Translations under genes and position numbers: made by a program
The notes under the pieces: generated by a model
Told to the model about the DNA's origin: nothing
What the model saw: the letters and a program-made list of their open reading frames with translations, nothing else
The model's database searches: none
Assembly (NCBI GenBank): GCA_905212215.1
Contig: CAJMDR010000150.1
Coordinates: 1-5,761 of the forward strand
DNA from: an uncultured Porphyromonadaceae bacterium
GTDB lineage: Bacteria > Bacteroidota > Bacteroidia > Bacteroidales > Muribaculaceae
Reading direction: 5' to 3'
DNA: 5,761 bases
Shown: positions 1-4,378 of the stretch, piece after piece
Numbering within the stretch: the first letter of the stretch is position 1
Layout of the letters: each line of letters opens with the position of its first letter

Positions 1-192
1 CCCCGAGGCAATCATACCCCTTATCCGCTCGTCGCTGCAACCCAGCATCCGCGCCGCCTCCTTAGTACCCATCAGCGGACCGCCGCCTCCTCCCTTCAGA
101 AGCTCTATAAGCTCACGGATAACCTCCGTCAGCTCCCGCAGCGACCGCCGCAGATCCTCCATAAACCCCTTGTCCATTTCCCCCGGCCTCAT
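1..192 (-). CDS. Helix-turn-helix protein, excisionase/MerR-like, truncated by window edge
   Basis: 64 residues are visible and the frame is still open at base 1. Residues 8-34 form a predicted amphipathic helix rich in Leu, Arg and Glu, possibly a coiled coil. A run of five Gly follows (34-38). Then comes a helix-turn-helix start, GTKEAARMLGCSDERIRGMI (42-61), of the pattern seen in excisionase-type and MerR-like DNA-binding domains (T-x-E-A-A-x-x-L-G-x-S). The start was chosen because its ATG overlaps the TGA of the upstream 73-aa gene in an ATGA junction, which implies translational coupling; Met6 and Met11 are possible alternatives. It belongs to the leftward operon probably controlled by the S24 repressor. 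It could be an early phage regulator (Ner/Cox-like in role) or an excisionase. The exact function is unknown. Confidence 0.72.
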   Translation of the reverse strand, partial: MRPGEMDKGFMEDLRRSLRELTEVIRELIELLKGGGGGPLMGTKEAARMLGCSDERIRGMIASG

Positions 193-410
193 GCTTCCTC
201 CCGCCGCAATGCAGTGATGGCGAGAATCCTGTTCTCAGGCTCCGTGCGCGTGCTGAACGTCCTGTCCTCGAACTCCCGGAACCGGTTCACCTTCAGCACA
301 AACGCCTGACCGTTGCGCACCCGCCGCACGTCAGGAAGGCAGAACTCTACCTCCTTCCCTACAGGAATCTCGCCTAACAGCTCCTTGGTGATCTTCTCTA
401 CTTCAGTCAT
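189..410 (-). CDS. Small hypothetical protein (73 aa), first gene of leftward element operon
   Basis: I do not recognise a family. The 73-aa product starts MTEVEKITKELLGEIPVGKE and ends in ALRREEA. It is charged, with no signal peptide or membrane segment. The middle (about 16-50) alternates hydrophobic and charged residues in a way that suggests a small beta-rich fold, with Arg pairs that could bind nucleic acid. The frame stays open upstream to a Met codon at 629, but that extension crosses the promoter/operator region and translates low-complexity leader, so the start at 410 is preferred. An A-rich stretch (CAAA repeats, then AAATTTTTGCA) precedes the ATG, a usual Bacteroidota initiation context without Shine-Dalgarno. 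Its stop overlaps the next start by ATGA. Position suggests an early element gene repressed by the S24 protein. Confidence 0.7.
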   Translation of the reverse strand: MTEVEKITKELLGEIPVGKEVEFCLPDVRRVRNGQAFVLKVNRFREFEDRTFSTRTEPENRILAITALRREEA

Positions 411-423
411 TGCAAAAATTTCT

Positions 424-443
424 GTTTGTTTGTTTGATTGTTT
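424..443. repeat. Short tetranucleotide repeat (GTTT) in the leftward leader
   Basis: Three perfect GTTT units (424-435) are followed by the variant GATT and one more GTTT-like unit. On the minus strand this reads CAAA/AAAC repeats about 15-30 bases upstream of the start at 410. It most likely serves as an unstructured A-rich translation leader. Too few copies to claim phase variation. Confidence 0.5.
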
Positions 444-460
444 AATGAGTCTGTTACAGA

Positions 461-483
461 AAAAACCGCTAACTTTGCGGTTT
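461..483 (-). terminator. Hairpin plus T-run in the leader of the leftward operon (possible attenuator)
   Basis: Read on the minus strand, a 7-bp perfect stem AAACCGC / GCGGTTT with a 7-base loop (AAAGTTA) runs straight into further T residues (six in a row from the stem's 3' arm). It lies between the probable promoter at 546-576 and the first gene at 410, so a transcript must cross it. The stem is short, with four G/C pairs, so termination would be partial at best. The same inverted repeat flanks a plus-strand TAACTTTG box, and that may be its real meaning. Confidence 0.33.
470..477 (+). promoter_or_regulatory. Plus-strand -7 box TAACTTTG facing the leftward promoter
   Basis: A perfect match to the Bacteroidota TAnnTTTG -7 element, pointing right. 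Transcription would start near 484 and cross the operator region toward the repressor gene at 659, giving a leader of about 175 bases. No TTG element is found 19-21 bases upstream, so it is weak or needs an activator. If active, it is convergent with the leftward promoter at 546-576. Confidence 0.35.
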
Positions 484-545
484 GAAAATGGTATGTAAGT
501 TGCTCCCCAAAGAGAGCGGCTTCTTCTGCTTTCAGCTTTCAAGTG

Positions 546-576
546 CAAAGGTAGCACGAAATGTTGTTGTATGCAA
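546..576 (-). promoter_or_regulatory. Promoter of the leftward element operon
   Basis: On the minus strand, TACCTTTG (553 to 546) is a perfect TAnnTTTG -7 element. TTG (576 to 574) lies exactly 20 bases upstream as the -33 element, the same spacing as at the tRNA promoter in this window. The predicted start near 540 gives a leader of about 130 bases before the gene at 410. The -33 element sits inside the palindrome at 567-581, so a repressor bound there would exclude sigma factor. Confidence 0.6.
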
Positions 577-602
577 TACAATGACCCAACAAAACGTGCT
601 AC
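551..602. repeat. 8-bp inverted repeat GTAGCACG...CGTGCTAC around the operator
   Basis: Perfect 8-base arms at 551-558 and 595-602 are separated by 36 bases and enclose the 15-bp palindrome at 567-581. Next to the right arm, TACAACATT (600-608) is close to the reverse complement of AATGTTGTTGTA near 560-571. That gives repeated TGTTGTA-type half sites in opposite orientation. This suggests several cooperative binding sites for the dimeric S24 repressor, or an opposing Cro/Ner-like protein. Confidence 0.5.
567..581. promoter_or_regulatory. 15-bp palindromic operator, candidate S24 repressor site
   Basis: TTGTATGCAATACAA: 6-bp perfect arms (TTGTAT / ATACAA) about a 3-base centre. It overlaps the -33 element of the leftward promoter and lies 78 bases before the repressor start. 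Size and symmetry suit a dimeric helix-turn-helix repressor. The assignment to the neighbouring S24 protein is inferred from position. Confidence 0.6.
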
Positions 603-615
603 AACATTCATTTTT

Positions 616-623
616 AACATTTG
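616..623 (+). promoter_or_regulatory. Possible -7 box (AACATTTG) of the repressor gene
   Basis: Matches TAnnTTTG at seven of eight bases and lies 35 bases before the ATG at 659, a normal leader length. No TTG is found about 20 bases upstream; the -33 region falls in the right arm of the inverted repeat (595-602). The promoter is therefore probably weak and could be autoregulated. Confidence 0.33.
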
Positions 624-658
624 GCACATAATCCACTAAAGTGTGCAATAACAGAAAT

Positions 659-1318
659 ATGGTCGATCGAGAACAACTATCGAAACGATTGAATGAAGCA
701 TATCAACTCCTTTTGGATAAAGGAGGCATTCATTCCAAAACAGATTTGGCTAAAGCAGTCAATAAAGATCGTGCTGCTATATCCAATGCTTTAGCTAACA
801 AAGGCCGCGTCATGACAGAAGGCCTAATGAATCGTGTCGCGGATGCTTTTCCCGACATACTCAACCGCGAATATCTGATAAATGGGACCGGGTCAATCGC
901 TCTCCCCGATAAAAAATCCCGCCCACACATCGCCGACATGCAGGCAGCAGCCGGATTCCTCGACGGCATCTCAGAACCCCAGTACGCAACAAACCGCGAA
1001 CTCGCTCAGATGGTCCCCGACTACGATTTCACTATCCGAGCCGCCGGCAACTCCATGGAACCCGAAATAAAAAGCGGCGACATCCTCTGTTGCCGCATCG
1101 TCTCCGACCGATTCTATATACCCCTGAACCACATCTGCGTCTTCGACACAGCAGAAGGAGCCCTCGTAAAACAACTAATCCGTGCCGAACCCGGACAACT
1201 ACTCCTGCACTCACTCAATCCAAAGTACCCCGACATCACACTCCCCACCGAAACCCTCCAGGGTATCGCCACCGTCGTAGGCATCCTCCGTTCCACAACC
1301 CATCCCTTCCCCAACTGA
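659..1318 (+). CDS. S24-family (LexA/CI-type) phage repressor with HTH domain
   Basis: 219 aa. Residues about 5-70 form a Cro/CI-like helix-turn-helix (SKTDLAKAVNKDRAAISNAL, 26-45). Residues about 98-212 form a LexA-type S24 peptidase. Visible catalytic features: a cleavage-type Ala98-Gly99 bond (QAAAGF), Ser132 in GNSMEP, and Lys171 in EGALVKQ. The spacing Gly99-Ser132-Lys171 closely matches LexA (Gly85-Ser119-Lys156), so RecA-stimulated self-cleavage is plausible. Such proteins hold prophages or ICEs silent until DNA damage. The likely target is the operator at 567-581 and the leftward operon. Start: ATG at 659 is preferred over an in-frame GTG at 641, which adds six unconserved residues. 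Odd: the first ~120 coding bases are A/T-rich while the peptidase part is G/C-rich and very C-rich, suggesting domain shuffling. A peptide- or ligand-responsive, non-cleaving S24 regulator is the alternative. Confidence 0.9.
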   Translation: MVDREQLSKRLNEAYQLLLDKGGIHSKTDLAKAVNKDRAAISNALANKGRVMTEGLMNRVADAFPDILNREYLINGTGSIALPDKKSRPHIADMQAAAGFLDGISEPQYATNRELAQMVPDYDFTIRAAGNSMEPEIKSGDILCCRIVSDRFYIPLNHICVFDTAEGALVKQLIRAEPGQLLLHSLNPKYPDITLPTETLQGIATVVGILRSTTHPFPN

Positions 1319-1531
1319 CCACTTGCCGATTAAATATGAAAGAGAGATACCCCCCCCTGACACCTAATAAAAAAGCCACATGATCCAACAAAAGAACCAA
1401 TCAGGGCTCACCGATTTGTGTGTCAAAAAATTGTGTCAATTTCGCCAAATTTTTTCACAAACTCTCGAAATTCCAGCCATCTTCTCCGCCAACCAAGCCC
1501 CACGCGGATCACCAATAAAACACTGAAAATC
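1319..1531. other. Gene-free stretch downstream of the repressor; possible element border
   Basis: No convincing coding frame. It holds a run of eight C (1350-1357), TGACACC (1358-1364), two TGTGTCAA repeats and an A/T-rich stretch ending TTTTTTCACA (1450-1459). Together these could be the terminus of the mobile element. Between 1460 and 1531 I see nothing recognisable before the terminator. Confidence 0.4.
1419..1439 (+). repeat. Two direct TGTGTCAA repeats, 13-base period
   Basis: TGTGTCAA at 1419-1426 and 1432-1439. An inverted GTGTCA-like copy lies at 1358-1364. The A/T-rich block with TTTTTTCACAAA (1450-1461) is partly the reverse complement of TTTGTG...AAAAAATT (1415-1432). Repeats like these near an element end may be recombinase or transposase binding sites. 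Confidence 0.45.
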
Positions 1532-1566
1532 AAGCAGTTAGACAAAAGTCTGACTGCTTTTTCTTT
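1532..1566 (+). terminator. Rho-independent terminator, rightward
   Basis: A 12-bp stem (1532-1543 with 1548-1559) containing one G-T wobble and closed by AAAA is followed by TTTTTCTTT. It would stop rightward transcription, including any from the S24 gene 214 bases upstream, before it runs antisense into the tRNA. Whether it belongs to the element or to an older chromosomal unit is unclear. Confidence 0.82.
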
Positions 1567-1660
1567 GTAAAACACTGTGGTTTTACCTTGAAAGTTAAAC
1601 CAAAACTTTCATGAGTGAAACAGTTAAAGTTCGTTTTGGAGAAACCGTATCTGCATGAAA

Positions 1661-1692
1661 GAAATAAAAGACGCTCTCTATTGAAAGCGTCT
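1661..1692 (-). terminator. Terminator of the tRNA-fMet gene
   Basis: On the minus strand, AGACGCTTTC pairs with GAGAGCGTCT (10 bp, one G-T wobble, 4-base loop; 1692 to 1669), followed by TTTTATTTC. It begins 6 bases beyond the encoded CCA end, as expected for a single-tRNA transcript. Confidence 0.82.
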
Positions 1693-1698
1693 CTAAGT

Positions 1699-1773
<75 letters not shown>

Positions 1774-1791
1774 ATGTCGTGTTTGCGAGTG

Positions 1792-1822
1792 CAAAATTAC
1801 AACATTTTAAGACCTTTGTCAA
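1792..1822 (-). promoter_or_regulatory. Promoter of tRNA-fMet
   Basis: On the minus strand, TAATTTTG (1799 to 1792) is a perfect -7 element, and TTG (1822 to 1820) lies 20 bases upstream. The -7 box ends 18 bases before the mature 5' end at 1773, leaving a short leader for RNase P to remove. Confidence 0.75.
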
Positions 1823-1942
1823 GAGGTAAGTTCAAAATATTTATGTTAATTTATCTTAACTAATAGCTTTACTGCTGATTATCAGTGCATTAACTATCTT
1901 GCATTATGTCGGTCAAGAGCTATGTAATATTGCATATCGGAC

Positions 1943-2716
1943 TTATAACCCCATTCCAATACCGAAAAGCGCGTAGTCGAATAGAGCAGGGTCCTCAGGG
2001 CAATAAGGACGTATGTTCTGCATCAGTTCCATGAGGGCTTTCCTGTCAGTACTGCGCCTAGTTATAAGTCCTAACTCTCGCGAAGTATCTGCAGCATGAA
2101 CATCTAAGGGGATAAGCAACTGGCTTTGACGGATGCTGTGCCAGATGCCCATATCGACAATGCCATCGTCGCGCACAAGCCACCGCAAAGCCATGTTAAG
2201 CCGTTTCAAAGGAGTGGTCACGAGGTTCTGTGGCAGACAGCGAGCATCCTGACGGCCATCGTTGGCTTCCATGAGCACCTTGTTGAGTTCTTCGGCAAGC
2301 TTATAGGCCGGATATTCGCTGTCGCCGATCTTTTTAGCGGCCGCAAAGGCATCAAGAGTTTCATGACGGCTGTAGAGCAGCTTCAGTCCGCGCATATAAT
2401 ACTGGAGGTTGGCGCCGAAGAAAGTGCGGTGAATATTTCTGCGTCCATCAATCTTTTCATACTCACCGTCGTGCATCCACTGTGCCGGAGAATTATCCAT
2501 CATCTCCAATAGCCTGTTGGCGTTGTTGCATATCATCTTCCTGTTTCCCCATGAAATAGTGCTCACCAGCAGCGACGTTATCTCTATGTCGGCAACATCG
2601 TTGAATCGGCGTGGGAACTGCACAGGGTCGGAGTCTATAAACTCCCTGTTATTAATGCGTTTTGCCTCGCTCCAGAGTAGTTCACCTAACTCGGTTTGGC
2701 TCATCTTCTTCTCCAT
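1943..2716 (-). CDS. TIGR02757 / DUF2400 family protein
   Basis: 257 aa, full length for this family. Recognised by the N-terminal block ITSLLVSTISWGNRKMI (46-62), the central block KRLNMALRWLVRDDGIVDMG (171-190), LIPLDVHAADTSRELGL (201-217) and the end RPYCPEDPALFDYALFGIG (236-254). No signal peptide or membrane segment, so cytoplasmic. The function is not established. I note that the LDVHAAD..RELGL block resembles the VDTHVxRVxxRLGL pattern of HhH-GPD DNA glycosylases and that the N-terminal block resembles their entry helix, so a DNA-repair-like fold is a guess. Two starts compete: ATG at 2716 and ATG at 2704 (MSQTEL). The promoter box ends only 5 bases before the first, so it would be leaderless or nearly so; Met5 may be the true start. 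Divergent from the TetR operon. Confidence 0.9.
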   Translation of the reverse strand: MEKKMSQTELGELLWSEAKRINNREFIDSDPVQFPRRFNDVADIEITSLLVSTISWGNRKMICNNANRLLEMMDNSPAQWMHDGEYEKIDGRRNIHRTFFGANLQYYMRGLKLLYSRHETLDAFAAAKKIGDSEYPAYKLAEELNKVLMEANDGRQDARCLPQNLVTTPLKRLNMALRWLVRDDGIVDMGIWHSIRQSQLLIPLDVHAADTSRELGLITRRSTDRKALMELMQNIRPYCPEDPALFDYALFGIGMGL

Positions 2717-2721
2717 AGCCG

Positions 2722-2729
2722 CAAAAATA
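2722..2729 (-). promoter_or_regulatory. -7 box TATTTTTG of the DUF2400 gene
   Basis: Perfect TAnnTTTG on the minus strand, 5 bases before the first ATG (2716). Transcription should begin at about the ATG itself. The -33 region reads ATT rather than TTG at 20-base spacing, so this is a weaker promoter. It helps decide between a leaderless start at 2716 and the internal start at 2704. Confidence 0.5.
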
Positions 2730-2776
2730 CAACAATTTTTTGAGTGGGGAATGAGGGTAGTTTGAAAATTTATTGC

Positions 2777-2784
2777 TAATTTTG
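2777..2784 (+). promoter_or_regulatory. -7 box TAATTTTG of the tetR-KAS III-fabG operon
   Basis: Perfect TAnnTTTG, ending 37 bases before the ATG at 2822. No TTG is present at the usual -33 distance. The box lies within the inverted repeat at 2778-2793, so binding there would block the promoter. Confidence 0.55.
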
Positions 2785-2793
2785 CTCAAAATT
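2778..2793. promoter_or_regulatory. Inverted repeat AATTTTG-CT-CAAAATT, candidate TetR operator
   Basis: 7-bp perfect arms with a 2-base spacer overlap the -7 element of the operon whose first gene encodes a TetR regulator. TetR proteins commonly autoregulate through such sites. The A/T content makes chance symmetry possible. Confidence 0.42.
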
Positions 2794-2795
2794 GC

Positions 2796-2819
2796 CGTAA
2801 GTGTGCAATTGACTTTACG
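2796..2819. promoter_or_regulatory. Second imperfect palindrome in the tetR leader
   Basis: CGTAAGT (2796-2802) faces AC-T-TTACG (2812-2819) around TGCAATTG, with one bulged base. It ends 2 bases before the tetR ATG. Its 24-base size suits a TetR dimer site, and it lies in the transcribed leader. Assignment is by position only. Confidence 0.35.
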
Positions 2820-2821
2820 CA

Positions 2822-3406
2822 ATGGTAAGTAAGACGCGCGAAAAATTCATAGAAGTGGCCCGTCAACTCTTTGCCCGCAAAGGCATAGAAAACACCACTA
2901 TGAACGATATAGCGTCGGCCTCCGACAAAGGCCGTCGCACCATCTATACTTACTTTAAAAGCAAACGCGATATATTCAACGCAGTCATAGAGCGCGAGAC
3001 GGACAAGGTTCTCGCCAGCCTGAAGCTGATAGTGTCGCAACCGGGAGAACCTGAGGAGAAACTGCGTCAGTATGTTGAATGTCGCTTTGAGATAGTGAAG
3101 AGCATAGTCCTTCGCAACGGTTCGTTGAAGGCCGGCTTTTTCCGCGATGTGCGCAAAGTGGACCGTGCCCGCAAAATAGTGTCCGGTAAAGAAACCGAGC
3201 TGCTGAAGCAGATTCTGGAACAAGGCGTGGAGCAAGGGGTGTTCACTATAGACGACATACCCTCTCGGGCAATCATCATTATTCATGCCCTGCAGGGTCT
3301 GGATGTGCCTTACATTCGCGACAGCCTCGCTTCTCAGGATATTTCCAAATCCAAACTGATCGGATATGTGTCCGACCTAATCCTAAACGGTATCAAACAT
3401 CATTAG
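2822..3406 (+). CDS. TetR/AcrR-family transcriptional regulator
   Basis: 194 aa, usual TetR length. The N-terminal DNA-binding domain is clear: residues 4-50 with the family pattern, including GIENTTMNDIASASDKGRRT (21-40) and then IYTYFKSKRDIF (41-52). The C-terminal ligand and dimer domain (about 55-190) is helical and not specific enough to name a ligand. The stop is one base from the start of the KAS III gene, so the two are co-transcribed. In this setting the ligand is probably an acyl-CoA, acyl-ACP or lipid-related signal, and the regulator probably represses its own operon through the palindromes at 2778-2819. That is inference from the neighbours. The start is preceded by an A/T-rich leader without Shine-Dalgarno and fits the normal distance to the helix-turn-helix. 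Confidence 0.93.
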   Translation: MVSKTREKFIEVARQLFARKGIENTTMNDIASASDKGRRTIYTYFKSKRDIFNAVIERETDKVLASLKLIVSQPGEPEEKLRQYVECRFEIVKSIVLRNGSLKAGFFRDVRKVDRARKIVSGKETELLKQILEQGVEQGVFTIDDIPSRAIIIIHALQGLDVPYIRDSLASQDISKSKLIGYVSDLILNGIKHH

Positions 3407-3407
3407 T

Positions 3408-4355
3408 ATGTACATAAACTCCATGGGAAGCTATGTTCCCGCTCAGAGAATAGGCAACGACTATTTCACAGCCATAAACGGTAAATCGTCGGAATGGATG
3501 GAACAACGTACCGGCATCCGCACCCGTTCCAAGGCTGCCGAGAACGAGAATCACAACACCATGGGCATTGAGGCTGTGCGCGATGCTCTGAAAAATCTTC
3601 AATATCCTGTTCAGGATGTGGACCTGATAGTGTCCGCCGCCTATTCGCCGCTTGATCTGGTAGCCACTTTGGCGCATGAAGCCCAAAGGGAATTTGAAAT
3701 AGACGGTGCCAAGGCGTTGTATTGTTCCTCGGCTTGCTCTTCCTTTATAAATGGCCTGGAGATAGTGGAAGGCTATTTCGCCATGGGGAAAGCCACAAAA
3801 GCCCTCATCATAAGCAGCGAGCATAACACTTACTATTCCAACGAACAGGACACCAAAAGCGGACATTTGTGGGGCGACGCGGCGGTTGCCTGGTTCATCT
3901 CCAAGGAACGGCAGTCGCCAACCGACTGGAAAATTGACACAATCTTCACTCAGGGTCTTGGAAATATAGGGAAAGGTCCCGACGGAGTGAAGCTGCGTCC
4001 ACGTGAGTACGGCATCTCCATGCCGGACGGAAGAGATGTATTCATCCATGCCTGCCGTTATATGATATACTCTCTCGACAAAGCTCTTGGACAACTGGGC
4101 ATCAACCGCAGCGACATTGGCCATTTCATCTGCCATCAGGCCAACAAACGCATTGTGGCTCAGGTGGCACATCAGCTCGATCTGCTCATGGAAAGTTTCT
4201 ATAACAACATAGAAGAGTTAGGCAACACAGGTTCTGCATCGGCCGCTTTGGTGCTCACTCAGAATGCAGACAATATCAAGCCGGAAGAGAAAGTGGCACT
4301 GATGGTGTTCGGCGGCGGGTACAGCTGCGGATGCTTCATAGTAACCAAACCTTGA
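3408..4355 (+). CDS. 3-oxoacyl-ACP synthase III (KAS III / FabH-like)
   Basis: 315 aa, thiolase-fold condensing enzyme. The active-site triad is complete and placed as in E. coli FabH (Cys112-His244-Asn274): Cys110 in SSACSSF, His243 in CHQANKR, Asn273 in LGNTGSAS. The N-terminal substrate-region motif WMEQRTGIRTR (30-40) and the C-terminal glycine-rich FGGGYSCG (301-308) are present. Family role: Claisen condensation of an acyl-CoA primer with malonyl-ACP, starting fatty-acid or polyketide-like chains in the cytoplasm. It is probably a second KAS III, because the housekeeping fabH of Bacteroidales usually sits by rpmF-plsX, not here. For that reason I give no symbol. The start is 1 base after the tetR stop, and FabG follows 23 bases downstream; that enzyme would reduce its product. 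Primer specificity cannot be read from the sequence. Confidence 0.92.
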   Translation: MYINSMGSYVPAQRIGNDYFTAINGKSSEWMEQRTGIRTRSKAAENENHNTMGIEAVRDALKNLQYPVQDVDLIVSAAYSPLDLVATLAHEAQREFEIDGAKALYCSSACSSFINGLEIVEGYFAMGKATKALIISSEHNTYYSNEQDTKSGHLWGDAAVAWFISKERQSPTDWKIDTIFTQGLGNIGKGPDGVKLRPREYGISMPDGRDVFIHACRYMIYSLDKALGQLGINRSDIGHFICHQANKRIVAQVAHQLDLLMESFYNNIEELGNTGSASAALVLTQNADNIKPEEKVALMVFGGGYSCGCFIVTKP

Positions 4356-4378
4356 TTTTTAAATTCATAGATAGATAA

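Larger units (their letters stand above)
1..1459. mobile_element. Regulatory end of a putative prophage or other transposable element (partial)
   Basis: Seen: an S24-type repressor gene faces away from two small overlapping genes, one with a helix-turn-helix, across an operator-rich intergenic region. The plus strand is strongly C-rich on both sides of that region, unlike the balanced chromosomal genes to the right. Known: this layout is typical of temperate phage and ICE switches, and in Mu-like phages the repressor gene is the terminal one. Inferred: the element lies mostly to the left of the window, and its right border falls between the repressor stop (1318) and the terminator at 1532. 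I place it tentatively at the CACA ending at 1459, next to short direct repeats. No integrase or transposase is visible, so the element class is open; an ICE or a domesticated regulator is possible. Confidence 0.42.

Noticed and set aside
411..629. N-terminal extension of the 73-aa leftward protein up to a Met codon at 629
   Set aside because: It would span the promoter, operator and hairpin, and translates A-rich leader; the ATG at 410 is the sensible start.
488..631. Plus-strand 47-codon frame in the switch region
   Set aside because: It consists of operator and promoter sequence with no recognisable protein features.
641..658. GTG start adding six residues to the S24 repressor
   Set aside because: The ATG at 659 gives the normal N-terminus, and the added residues look unconstrained.
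1845..1885. Short inverted repeats GTTAA/TTAAC and CTGAT/ATCAG downstream of the DUF2400 stop
   Set aside because: Stems of only 5 bp, A/T-rich or with a 1-base centre and no T-run; not convincing terminators.
2126..2512. Plus-strand frame of 128 codons opposite the DUF2400 gene
   Set aside because: Shadow of a well-supported conserved gene on the other strand.
3393..4172. Minus-strand frame of 259 codons opposite the KAS III gene
   Set aside because: Its opposite strand encodes an intact enzyme with all catalytic residues; this frame shows no family motifs.
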